40,296 nucleotides of DNA. Origin: Bacteroidota bacterium (GTDB lineage: Bacteria; Bacteroidota; Bacteroidia; Chitinophagales; Saprospiraceae). Shown here in pieces: positions 16,985 to 24,440 of the stretch. The stretch is from positions 1 to 40,296 of the forward strand of contig SBHD01000146.1 of the NCBI GenBank assembly GCA_006226345.1, read 5' to 3'. Below the pieces are notes generated by a model. That model saw nothing but the letters and a program-made list of their open reading frames with translations, ran no database searches and was not told the DNA's origin. Made by a program: the position numbers and the translations under genes. Each line of letters starts with the position of its first letter. The stretch's first letter is position 1.

Positions 16985-18220
16985 ATGCTTCCAAGGCCTC
17001 TACGTTATGCCCTCGGCCGTTTTTTTGGCTACGCGCACTTGTCTGCCGACGAGCAGGCATACCGTACTTTGGCGCTTACCATTATTGGGCTGATTGCGTT
17101 TTTGGACTTTTCCTTTAACCTGGCATTCTGGTTGGTTGGCCATGGGTTCGCCTGGTGGACCACTTTGGGGTACGTGGTATTCACCGGTCTTAACCTGTAC
17201 TATTTCAAACAAGGGGGCCAGTTCCGGGTATTTCGCAACATACAATCTGTTTTGACAGTCTTGTTGCCCTTGGTCTCGCAGATCAGTCATGGTGGGTTTA
17301 CCGGAGGGAGTGGGGTGGTGCTGGTTGCGTTTCTGGCGCCGATGGGCACCATGATGTTTGGCGGGTTGCGGACCGCACGGATCTTTTTTTTCAGTTACCT
17401 GCTGGCCTTGCTGTTTGCCGGCTTGTGGGAGTATTGGGCAGAACCGGAACCAGACAATCTGCCGGATGCCGTACATCTGTTGTTCTTTCTGTTCAACTTT
17501 TCCTTCACGGCAGCGGTCGCATATTTTCTGTTGGAGAGCTTTCTGCGTAATAAATATGCACTACTGGATATGGTGCGGGATGAACATCAGAAGGCTGATA
17601 AGCTGCTGCTCGATATTTTTCCGGAAGAAACAGCTTTGGAGTTAAAAGAATTCGGGCAGGTACAGGCCAAGCGTTTTTCACAGGTTTCCGTCATGTTCAC
17701 GGATTTTGCCGGGTTTTCAGCATTCGCCCGGACCTTAAGTGCGGAGGACCTGGTGGAACAGGTGGATTTTTACTTTCGCGCCTTTGATGCCATTATCTAC
17801 CGGCATGGCCTGGAAAAGATCAAGATCATTGGAGACAGCTACATGTGTGCCGGAGGAATTCCGGTGTCTGACGAACAGCATGCAACAAAACTCGTGCAGG
17901 CCGCCCTGGATATCCGGGCGTTTGTGCTGCAACACCGGGATGACAAACTGCACCAATATGGCTATGCCTTTGATATCCGGATCGGTATTCATACCGGACC
18001 GGTAGTAGCGGGTGTGGTTGGCAGCAGCAAAATGGCATACGATATCTGGGGGGAAACAGTAAATATCGCCGCACGTATGGAACAAATGTGTGAGGCGGGT
18101 CAGATCAATATTTCGGAAGCCACTTATTCTCTGGTAAAAGAGGAATTCGCCTGTGCCTACCGGGGCCGGTTCCCGGCCAAACATGTGGGCGAGATCGATA
18201 TGTTTTATGTCGGAGCGTAA
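16985..18220 (+). CDS. Membrane-bound class III adenylate cyclase
   Basis: A 411-residue protein from the ATG at 16985; the longer frame begins with TTG. The first ~200 residues hold about six transmembrane helices, followed by a linker (RDEHQKADKLLLDIFPEETALELKEFG, the signalling helix typical of this family) and a class III catalytic domain. All key residues are present: metal-binding Asp240 (MFTDFAGFS) and Asp284 (KIIGDSYM), the adenine-reading pair Lys280 and Asp353 (YDIWGETVN), and the transition-state residues Asn360 and Arg364 (NIAARM). This predicts an active enzyme that makes cAMP from ATP. It is transcribed divergently from the cyclase-TPR gene. A leaderless promoter lies directly before the start and a hairpin overlaps the stop. 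Confidence 0.88.
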   Translation: MLPRPLRYALGRFFGYAHLSADEQAYRTLALTIIGLIAFLDFSFNLAFWLVGHGFAWWTTLGYVVFTGLNLYYFKQGGQFRVFRNIQSVLTVLLPLVSQISHGGFTGGSGVVLVAFLAPMGTMMFGGLRTARIFFFSYLLALLFAGLWEYWAEPEPDNLPDAVHLLFFLFNFSFTAAVAYFLLESFLRNKYALLDMVRDEHQKADKLLLDIFPEETALELKEFGQVQAKRFSQVSVMFTDFAGFSAFARTLSAEDLVEQVDFYFRAFDAIIYRHGLEKIKIIGDSYMCAGGIPVSDEQHATKLVQAALDIRAFVLQHRDDKLHQYGYAFDIRIGIHTGPVVAGVVGSSKMAYDIWGETVNIAARMEQMCEAGQINISEATYSLVKEEFACAYRGRFPAKHVGEIDMFYVGA

Positions 18221-18252
18221 TGATCCGGACAATTTGTTGTCCGGATCATTAC
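18217..18252 (+). terminator. Perfect hairpin overlapping the cyclase stop codon
   Basis: A perfect 16-bp stem (GTAATGATCCGGACAA with TTGTCCGGATCATTAC) and a 4-base loop. The left arm contains the TAA stop of the adenylate cyclase. No U tract follows, so it may act as an RNA-stability element or a bidirectional block rather than a classic terminator. Confidence 0.65.
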
Positions 18253-18306
18253 TTCCATGCTTTCAAAGGGCATAGCAAGATCAGGATGTTTAGCACAGGA
18301 AGCCCT

Positions 18307-19251
18307 TTAGTCCTCCTTCTTTTTCCTGGGGCTGTCCTTTTTTGTAAAGTTGGCGGGTACTTTAAAATCAGCGACAGCCAGTTGTTCTTTTTTCACCTTT
18401 TTTAGTGTGAAAATAAAGGAGAACATGTCTTTGGTAGATTCAGGTTGTACCGTCATAGATACCGGAAATCCATCAACCTGGGAAAGGAAGACCAGGTCCG
18501 GGTACTCTTTCCATACCTGCGCCAGAGGCTTGAGATCGGAAGCCACCCACATGACACCGGTTATCTGCTGGCTGCCGGTGTCGGCTTCGAAAGCATACTT
18601 TTTACAGGGAAACGCCTCAAAAAATACCGAATCGCCTTCCAAAGGGGTGATCGTTCCGGCCAGCTTGCTGGAGTCCACTTCCGGCCGGATCTCCTGGTAT
18701 TGTTTTTCCGAATGATCGAGCAGGTAGACCTTTTTTTTCACACCCTCATACAAACTGTACCGGTATTGCATTTGAGGCGAAAGGAAGGAACCTGTGGCAA
18801 GGGCTGTCATGCTACTGTCCCTGACCTTCAGGGTCAGTGTGGATGTATTGGCGGCACCCATAGCTGTCTCTGCTCCTTGTTGCAAACGCCGCATAGTTCT
18901 GACCTGATCCTGGATACGCGCTTTGATCTCCGGGTTGGCCTCGTAGTAGGCCTTCATATTCGGATCACGCAGGTTTGCCTCCATCTGTTGGAGCGCTTTT
19001 TGGTTTTCTTCGGAGTTGGCCGCTTCGGCAACTGCAACAAAGGATTGCTCCATGTAGCGGCGTACGGAAGTGTCCAGGACGATCCGGACGTAGTCAAATT
19101 CCAGGGTGCCTGCAAAAGGAGCGGGTTTCAGGGTGTCGGCTTCGGGAGATGTGCCTTGGGTGAAGCCGGTCGTGGCGCTGCACAGGGTGCAGATGACCAT
19201 CAGAAGTAATGGGGCGATTAAACGAAAGGAGAATTGCCGAAACGTATACAT
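18307..19251 (-). CDS. Secreted DUF4412-like protein
   Basis: A 314-residue exported protein, from the ATG at 19251 (a TTG two codons earlier is less likely). Residues 1-32 are a signal peptide. The middle has a long helical, charged stretch (about 65-125: VAEAANSEENQKALQQMEA and following) and the C-terminal half is beta-rich: MQYRYSLYEGVKKKVYLLD, EAFPCKKYAFE, GVMWVASDLKPLAQVW and a Met-rich strand near FPVSMTV. That second half resembles DUF4412, a periplasmic or lipoprotein-like fold found widely in Bacteroidota whose job is unknown. It ends in a Lys-rich tail. A TATTTTTG -7 box lies at 19298-19305 on the minus strand. The family call is tentative. Confidence 0.55.
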   Translation of the reverse strand: MYTFRQFSFRLIAPLLLMVICTLCSATTGFTQGTSPEADTLKPAPFAGTLEFDYVRIVLDTSVRRYMEQSFVAVAEAANSEENQKALQQMEANLRDPNMKAYYEANPEIKARIQDQVRTMRRLQQGAETAMGAANTSTLTLKVRDSSMTALATGSFLSPQMQYRYSLYEGVKKKVYLLDHSEKQYQEIRPEVDSSKLAGTITPLEGDSVFFEAFPCKKYAFEADTGSQQITGVMWVASDLKPLAQVWKEYPDLVFLSQVDGFPVSMTVQPESTKDMFSFIFTLKKVKKEQLAVADFKVPANFTKKDSPRKKKED

Positions 19252-19392
19252 GTTCAATGGAATAGTAAAAGTTGAATCAATCTGTATAAATATCCGGCAA
19301 AAATAGGCGGACTGACGGAATCTTGTTTAAAAACCAGGAAGAAGCTGATTTCTGACCCAAGGAATGACCGGAAATGTAATGCGCTACCTGAT

Positions 19393-20406
19393 TCAGCGGG
19401 ACTTTTGTTGTATTTCGGAAAAGAAAGACTCCAGGTATTTGATGACGGTCCTGGATGTTTTTTCAGACAAGGCATCCGTTTGACACAACGATACGAATGC
19501 CTGCCGTTGCGCCAGCAGAAGACGTCCGGCCAGACTTAACTGGCCAGCGGGCAGGTTGCCCGCCATCAGATACCGGTCGCGGACATTTCGCAGGGGGGTA
19601 TCGTTGTTTGGCGTGGCATAAGGCGCATCTACAAAACCACAAAAGTCGAAGTCAAACGGAATAGGGATAAGTTTTCCCGCTCCGGTGCGCAGGAACCGGA
19701 GATTGCGGCAACTTTCCACACTCCAGTCCGTGTTCCCGATCATATATTGGAACATGGTAAGAAGGGCGGCTTGTTCGGTTTGGAGGCTATCCATGTTAAG
19801 GCCGAAGACATCATCGATCTTTCCGCCCAGCCGGGCCGCAGTTTCTTCTTCGTCTTCCAGCAGGATCGCTTTTACGTAGTATTGCTGTTCGTGTTTAATA
19901 CTGGTGTTGATGAGGCGCAGGTCGATCAGGCGGGCGCGTACGGCATACGGACTTACCCGCTCGAACATCCGGTAGACCAGATATTCCCGCACGACCAGTT
20001 CGTTGCCGGCCTCGTCTAGTGTGGCCGGCAACACCAGTTTTAGTTCGTTCAGGGAATCCACCAGTCCGGACGAACGCAACAATTTCTTTTTCACTTTTAC
20101 CTTGATCGGTGGTATGTCGGATATCCGGCGCCGGAATTTGCCTCTCGGACGCACCTGGATTTGCAGCGCGGGTCCTCCATTAAGGCTGATGGTTCCTTCC
20201 TGGTATTCCTCCGTGTTGCGGTTTGTGATCAGCGCGGAAACATCGGTGGATAAGCTGATCTCGGGGTTGGCGGGGGTGACCAGGTACTCAAACAGGGAAG
20301 TTGGCTGATCAGGTGCAGGGGCAATAAAACTTTGTGTACGGGCCGGTGTGTTCCATAATAAAAGTGTGGAGGCCAGGGTCAGGAAGTGGAAAGTGGCAAC
20401 TTTCAT
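19393..20406 (-). CDS. Secreted CotH-kinase-like protein
   Basis: A 337-residue exported protein, from the ATG at 20406; the longer frame begins with TTG. Residues 1-22 are a signal peptide (ending ARTQS). The rest has the layout of the CotH family of atypical, secretory-pathway kinases: an N-terminal beta region with RPRGKFRRR and PPIKVKVKKKLL, a helix with NELVVREYLVYRMFE, the probable catalytic segment MIGNTDWSVESCRNLRF (Asp227) and the probable metal-binding segment IPFDFDFCGF (Asp252, Asp254). CotH kinases phosphorylate spore-coat or surface proteins; a periplasmic or surface target would be expected here. No candidate substrate is adjacent. The kinase assignment is inferred from motif order only. 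Confidence 0.55.
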   Translation of the reverse strand: MKVATFHFLTLASTLLLWNTPARTQSFIAPAPDQPTSLFEYLVTPANPEISLSTDVSALITNRNTEEYQEGTISLNGGPALQIQVRPRGKFRRRISDIPPIKVKVKKKLLRSSGLVDSLNELKLVLPATLDEAGNELVVREYLVYRMFERVSPYAVRARLIDLRLINTSIKHEQQYYVKAILLEDEEETAARLGGKIDDVFGLNMDSLQTEQAALLTMFQYMIGNTDWSVESCRNLRFLRTGAGKLIPIPFDFDFCGFVDAPYATPNNDTPLRNVRDRYLMAGNLPAGQLSLAGRLLLAQRQAFVSLCQTDALSEKTSRTVIKYLESFFSEIQQKSR

Positions 20407-20802
20407 GCAAGGGTTAACTTTTAGCGTTCTGCAATTAACTTGGTCCAATTTGGTCGGGCTGCCGGCGGGCAGCTGCCGTTGCTTGCTTGATTAGACAGGT
20501 AGAAGTAAGTGTCGGGTTACAACATTACACTACTAATGTCGCTAAAAAAGGAGGGAAGTTGCACCGGTTCGACGAGCAGGTCGGCTGCGGGGGCGAACAG
20601 CAGAACGGACCAGACCGAAAAAAAGCACGGCACAGCCCATGTCCGGTTAGACGTGCACATGCCGGAGCATCTGAACGCGACACGGGAATTTTTTTTCCGG
20701 TCTTTTGGCGGAAGTACTCTTATGGTTTGCCGGATCCCGTACATGGATTAAATGCCACACCATGTACCTTTGTCCTTTTCCAACCATTCGAAAGATCTGT
20801 TC
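20407..20802. other. Intergenic region with no supported gene
   Basis: 396 bp between the divergent CotH-like and PolX genes. The only clear signal is a TACCTTTG -7 box at 20765-20772, thirty bases before the PolX ATG; no matching -33 element is seen. A short plus-strand frame (20509-20751) has no start context, low-complexity composition and no family resemblance. Confidence 0.6.
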
Positions 20803-22467
20803 ATGACCAATAAAGAAATTGCCCGCGCCTTTGACGAACTGGCCGACCTGCTCGAACTTCATGAGGATAATGAATTCAAGATCCGGTCGTACCGGAATGC
20901 TTACCGGACGTTGCGCAAACTCGAGCGTCCGCTGGCAGAACTAAGCGATGCAGAGATCAAAGGGATAAAGGGGATCGGGCCGGCGATCAGCGGCAAGATC
21001 CGGGAGCTGCTGACCGGGGGCAAGATGAAGGCGCTGGAGGAAGCACGCGCCAAAACACCGCTGGGAGTGGTGGAAATGTTGCGGGTCAATGGTTTCGGAC
21101 CCAAGAAGGTCCGTGTTGTCTGGCAGGAAATGGAGATCGAGACGATCGGGGAACTCTGGTATGCCTGTAATGAGAACCGTCTGGTGGAATACAAAGGATT
21201 TGGGCTGAAAACCCAGGAAGACCTGAAAAGCAAACTGGAATATTACCTCCGCAGTAAAGACAAATTGCATTACGATGCAGCAGCGGAAGATGCAGATTTT
21301 ATCGGGGCCTGGCTGACAGGCAAGCTGGCCGGTGCCTTTGTCAGTCCGGTAGGCGCTGTCCGGCGCTGTTGCCCGGTCGTGGATCATCTGGAGATCCTGG
21401 TGGGTTTTAACGGAGAACTGACGCCGGTATTTGACGGAGAAGCGCTGATCCTGGAACAAGAACGTGAAGGTGTATATGAAGCACGTCTGGAAAACAATAC
21501 ACCGGTACGCATCCACCGTTGCCTGGCGGAGGAGTTTGGCTCGAAACTCTTTCAACTCACCGGCGCACCGGCGTTTGTAGATGCCTTTGTCCGGGCGAAT
21601 CCCGGCCTGAGCTTTAAAGGCCTACGGACGGAACAGGAAGTTTTTGAAAAAGCCGGGCTGCCGTATATCGTTCCGGAATTGCGGGAGCCCGCGGAAAGTA
21701 CCGGTGGGGTTTCCGTATTGGATCTGGCAACTTCCGGTAAACTGCCTGTGCTGGTGGAAGAGCAGGATATCCGGGGAGTGCTGCACGTACATACTACCTG
21801 GAGCGACGGCCTGCACAGCCTGCAAGAGATGTGTGCCTACGCACGCGAACTGGGATATGCCTATATCGGTGTTACGGATCACAGCCAGTCTGCTTTTTAT
21901 GCCAATGGCCTGAAACCGGACCGTGTACTGGCCCAAATGGAAGAGATTGATGCTTTAAATGCCGAAATGGCGCCGTTCCGGATACTGAAAGGCATTGAAA
22001 GCGATATCCTGTACGACGGCGCCCTGGATTATCCGGATGAGATCCTGCAGCAATTTGATTTTGTGATCGCATCCGTACACAGCAACCTCAAAATGGATCG
22101 GGAAAAGGCTACGGAACGGATCATACGGGCCATCGAAAACCCACATACCCGTATCCTGGGGCACCCGACCGGCCGGCTGTTGCTAAGCCGGGAGGGCTAT
22201 CCACTCGACTGGGAGGCAGTACTGGATGCCTGTGCCCGGCATAACGTGGCGGTCGAACTGAATGCCCATCCCTACCGGCTGGATATAGACTGGACCCTTA
22301 TCCCGGAAGCAGTGAAGCGCGGCATCAAGATCAGTATCAATCCGGATGCACATAGTAAGGAAGGTATACACGATATACGCTATGGCGTACTGGCCGCCCG
22401 GAAAGGCAGGCTAACGGCGGCAGATTGTCTTAATACCACCGGGGACCTCTGGATGTCCCCAAAATAA
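20803..22467 (+). CDS. PolX-family protein: inactive-looking polymerase X domain with intact PHP nuclease
   Basis: A 554-residue bacterial PolX, from the ATG at 20803 (MTNKEIARAFDELADLLEL). Residues about 1-130 are the HhH-containing 8-kDa and fingers domains (IKGIGPAISGKIRELL, RVNGFGPKKVRVVW). The palm (about 165-300) should carry three metal-binding Asp residues; aligned positions are His195 and Glu197 (PVVDHLEILV instead of GDIDILV) and Arg236 (PVRIHR instead of VDLR), so nucleotide transfer is unlikely. The C-terminal PHP domain is intact: HVHTTWSDG (His328, His330, Asp335), TDHS (Asp359, His360), GIESDI (Glu399), SVHS (His426), LGHPTGR (His454) and NPDAH (Asp515, His517). It may work as a 3'-5' exonuclease or AP-processing nuclease in base-excision repair. 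Confidence 0.85.
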   Translation: MTNKEIARAFDELADLLELHEDNEFKIRSYRNAYRTLRKLERPLAELSDAEIKGIKGIGPAISGKIRELLTGGKMKALEEARAKTPLGVVEMLRVNGFGPKKVRVVWQEMEIETIGELWYACNENRLVEYKGFGLKTQEDLKSKLEYYLRSKDKLHYDAAAEDADFIGAWLTGKLAGAFVSPVGAVRRCCPVVDHLEILVGFNGELTPVFDGEALILEQEREGVYEARLENNTPVRIHRCLAEEFGSKLFQLTGAPAFVDAFVRANPGLSFKGLRTEQEVFEKAGLPYIVPELREPAESTGGVSVLDLATSGKLPVLVEEQDIRGVLHVHTTWSDGLHSLQEMCAYARELGYAYIGVTDHSQSAFYANGLKPDRVLAQMEEIDALNAEMAPFRILKGIESDILYDGALDYPDEILQQFDFVIASVHSNLKMDREKATERIIRAIENPHTRILGHPTGRLLLSREGYPLDWEAVLDACARHNVAVELNAHPYRLDIDWTLIPEAVKRGIKISINPDAHSKEGIHDIRYGVLAARKGRLTAADCLNTTGDLWMSPK

Positions 22468-22501
22468 AAACTGCCCGGCTGCATGCAACACGGGCAGTTT
22501 T
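22467..22501 (+). terminator. Intrinsic terminator of the PolX gene
   Basis: An 11-bp stem (AAAACTGCCCG with CGGGCAGTTTT) and a 13-base loop, immediately after the stop codon and ending in a short T tract. Confidence 0.8.
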
Positions 22502-22600
22502 ACCAAATTTGAAAACGAAATTAAAGCGTGTTATGTTAATAACAGCACAAATCTAGAGCATACCTGAGGATGTAAAAACCCCTACATGGGGGTAACGGCA

Positions 22601-23428
22601 TCAGGGTACCCGGATATAGCCTTTTTCCAGGCAGAATTCGGCAAACTCCCGGGCGTTCTTAAAGTCATATACAAAAAAGGCACGTGCCTTGCGCAGCAGG
22701 TTGGCATTGTATTCATGCAGGGTATGGCGGGACCAACCTTTGTCCTGTAATATTTTATCTACCGGTTTTTGAGTAGCGTAACTGACTAACAACCCCAGCT
22801 CCGTATCGGTAAATTCGTCAATGAACCTGAGGGCCATCTGGTTGATCAGGCGCCGGTGGAGGTCTTCCTCGTCCAGGTCTTTGCATTGCACCAGTCCTTC
22901 GATGGGACGGAGATTTTTAGGCGACCATTTACCTTCCCGGTAAAAGGTCTGCAAATTCGTGACAATATATCCGGCCTGATCCACCTGCAGAATAGTGGAA
23001 TTCATGGAGAACCAGTAATAGCTGCCGTCTTTCACCTTCAAGGGCATAACTTGCCGGTACACTGCTTCCATTGGAGTTAGCAGGATCCGCTCTGTATGGA
23101 TCAGCTCGTATGCTGCTGATCGCCATCGGAGTATCGCCTCCAGATAGTCAGGGTGAAGGAGTCGGAAAAAATCCCGGAGTGTTTGAATGGAGCTGCCAAG
23201 CAAAGGACGATCGCCATCATGGTAAGGGATAGCCAGGTGTTTATAGTCTACAACCAGCCAAAAAGCCATGTTGGGATAGGTTAGCCGGAAGTCTTTCAGC
23301 TGTTGTAAAAATCGTTCAAACGCCTGTTGATCCAGGTGGACAGGCGGGCCTATGGCTGCTCTGTAAGTGGCAGACCGTTGCACCACCTGGTTCTGATAAA
23401 ATTCCTCAAAGTATTGCTTTTCAGGCAT
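22601..23428 (-). CDS. Putative sensor-regulator: PAS-like domain and divergent LuxR-type HTH
   Basis: A 275-residue cytoplasmic protein from the ATG at 23428 (a GTG three codons earlier is possible). No signal peptide or membrane helix. The first ~95 residues give no clear family; residues about 95-170 (VMPLKVKDGSYYWFSMNSTILQVDQAGYIVTNL) look like a PAS fold. The C-terminus (about 200-275: FTDTELGLLVSYATQKPVDKI, then GWSRHTLHEYNANLLRKARAFF) has the spacing of a LuxR HTH but weak sequence agreement. This arrangement is common in Bacteroidota as one-component regulators. A TAACTTTG -7 box at 23543-23550 would give a leader of about 115 bases. It is transcribed divergently from tetR. Confidence 0.5.
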   Translation of the reverse strand: MPEKQYFEEFYQNQVVQRSATYRAAIGPPVHLDQQAFERFLQQLKDFRLTYPNMAFWLVVDYKHLAIPYHDGDRPLLGSSIQTLRDFFRLLHPDYLEAILRWRSAAYELIHTERILLTPMEAVYRQVMPLKVKDGSYYWFSMNSTILQVDQAGYIVTNLQTFYREGKWSPKNLRPIEGLVQCKDLDEEDLHRRLINQMALRFIDEFTDTELGLLVSYATQKPVDKILQDKGWSRHTLHEYNANLLRKARAFFVYDFKNAREFAEFCLEKGYIRVP

Positions 23429-23609
23429 ATAGGACACGGCCGTCGCGGCTGCTGAATTTGGTCAATGGCAGGTCTCCATGGGATGGGAAAATAACAAATG
23501 AAGCGCTGGAGTATGTTTTCCGGCAAGCGTATACCGGATGTCCAAAGTTAGCCAAATAAATCTAAAAGTGCTCGTCACGGCGCCAGTGCAAAATAAATGG
23601 TCCGAAATC

Positions 23610-23639
23610 TTGACAAATAAACAGTGTTCAGTAATTTTG
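23610..23639 (+). promoter_or_regulatory. Promoter of the tetR-type gene
   Basis: TTGACA (23610-23615) and TAATTTTG (23632-23639) fit the Bacteroidota -33 and -7 boxes with 19 bp between TTG and TA. The TetR-type operator at 23616-23632 fills the spacer, so bound regulator would block the polymerase. Confidence 0.65.
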
Positions 23640-23650
23640 CAGTGTTTAGT
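23616..23650. promoter_or_regulatory. Operator region of the tetR-type gene
   Basis: A 17-bp near-palindrome AATAAACAGTGTTCAGT (23616-23632) is followed 18 bp on by a second half-site, TGTTTAGT (23643-23650). The same palindrome, ACTAAACACTGTTCAGT, lies before the efflux operon at 24406-24422. The shared form ACTrAACAnTGTTyAGT is the likely recognition sequence of the regulator. Confidence 0.6.
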
Positions 23651-23675
23651 AATAAGTACAAACAAACCACATCCT

Positions 23676-24287
23676 ATGGGTATAACGGAGCGCAAAGAAC
23701 GCGAAAAGGAAGAAATGCGGCGGCGTATACTGGATGCTGCCCTGCATTTGTTTCGCGAACGCGGTTACGATGGCGTCAGTATCCGGAACATTGCAGAGGC
23801 GATCGAATACAGTCCGGGTACGATCTATTTGTATTACAAAGACAAGAGCGAGATCTTTTTCGCGCTGCAATACGAGGCGGCCGCCCTGAAGCGGGATCAC
23901 CTGATCCCAGTGGCTGCTATTGAAGACCCTTGGGAACGCCTGGTGGAGTTCGGGCGCCGGTATGTCGACTTCGGTATGAAACATCCGGACCTGTACGACC
24001 TCCTTTTTATTACACGTTCACCAATGGAATACATTGAAAACCAGGAATGTTGGCAACTCGGTATGGCCACCCATTCGTTCTTCCAGGAAACCGTCCAGGC
24101 CTGTGTGGATCAGCGGTATTTTAAAAGTACGGATACCGAAACGATCGCCTATACCCTTTGGTGCCATGCCCATGGACTTGTTTCCCTTTTTATACGGGAG
24201 CGTATGCGTATGTATCCCGAAGATAAGCGGATGGAACTGGCTCAGAAGTCGGTGGAGATGGTCGTGAAAATGGCTGAATGCCTGTAA
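23676..24287 (+). CDS. TetR/AcrR-family transcriptional repressor
   Basis: A 203-residue regulator, from the ATG at 23676; the longer frame reads through its own promoter and operator. Residues about 14-60 are the TetR HTH (RRRILDAALHLFRERGYDGVSIRNIAEAIEYSPGTIYLYYKDKSEIFFAL in pattern, with the recognition helix around SPGTIYLYY). The C-terminal half is helical and has the length of the ligand-binding/dimerisation domain. It sits directly ahead of a three-gene RND efflux set and shares a palindromic operator with it, so it most likely represses itself and the pump until a toxic ligand binds. The ligand cannot be read from the sequence. Confidence 0.9.
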   Translation: MGITERKEREKEEMRRRILDAALHLFRERGYDGVSIRNIAEAIEYSPGTIYLYYKDKSEIFFALQYEAAALKRDHLIPVAAIEDPWERLVEFGRRYVDFGMKHPDLYDLLFITRSPMEYIENQECWQLGMATHSFFQETVQACVDQRYFKSTDTETIAYTLWCHAHGLVSLFIRERMRMYPEDKRMELAQKSVEMVVKMAECL

Positions 24288-24405
24288 ACTTCCAAATATC
24301 CTCCGCGGCAGTCAGTATCGCCCCGTGTCGGTTCATCCCCTGTATTGTACGATTCACCGGTTTTTGATTTCCCCGCACCCGTATGGTGCTTTTTTTTGTG
24401 CCGGA

Positions 24406-24422
24406 ACTAAACACTGTTCAGT
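24406..24422. promoter_or_regulatory. TetR-type operator before the RND efflux operon
   Basis: ACTAAACACTGTTCAGT is an 8+1+8 near-palindrome with one mismatch. It matches the site in the tetR promoter and ends 18 bases before the ATG of the outer-membrane factor gene. Confidence 0.6.
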
Positions 24423-24440
24423 AAGTAAATTCTGTAAACT

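Noticed and set aside
20509-20751. 80-residue plus-strand frame in the 20.4-20.8 kb gap
   Set aside because: It has no promoter or start context, low-complexity composition and no family resemblance.
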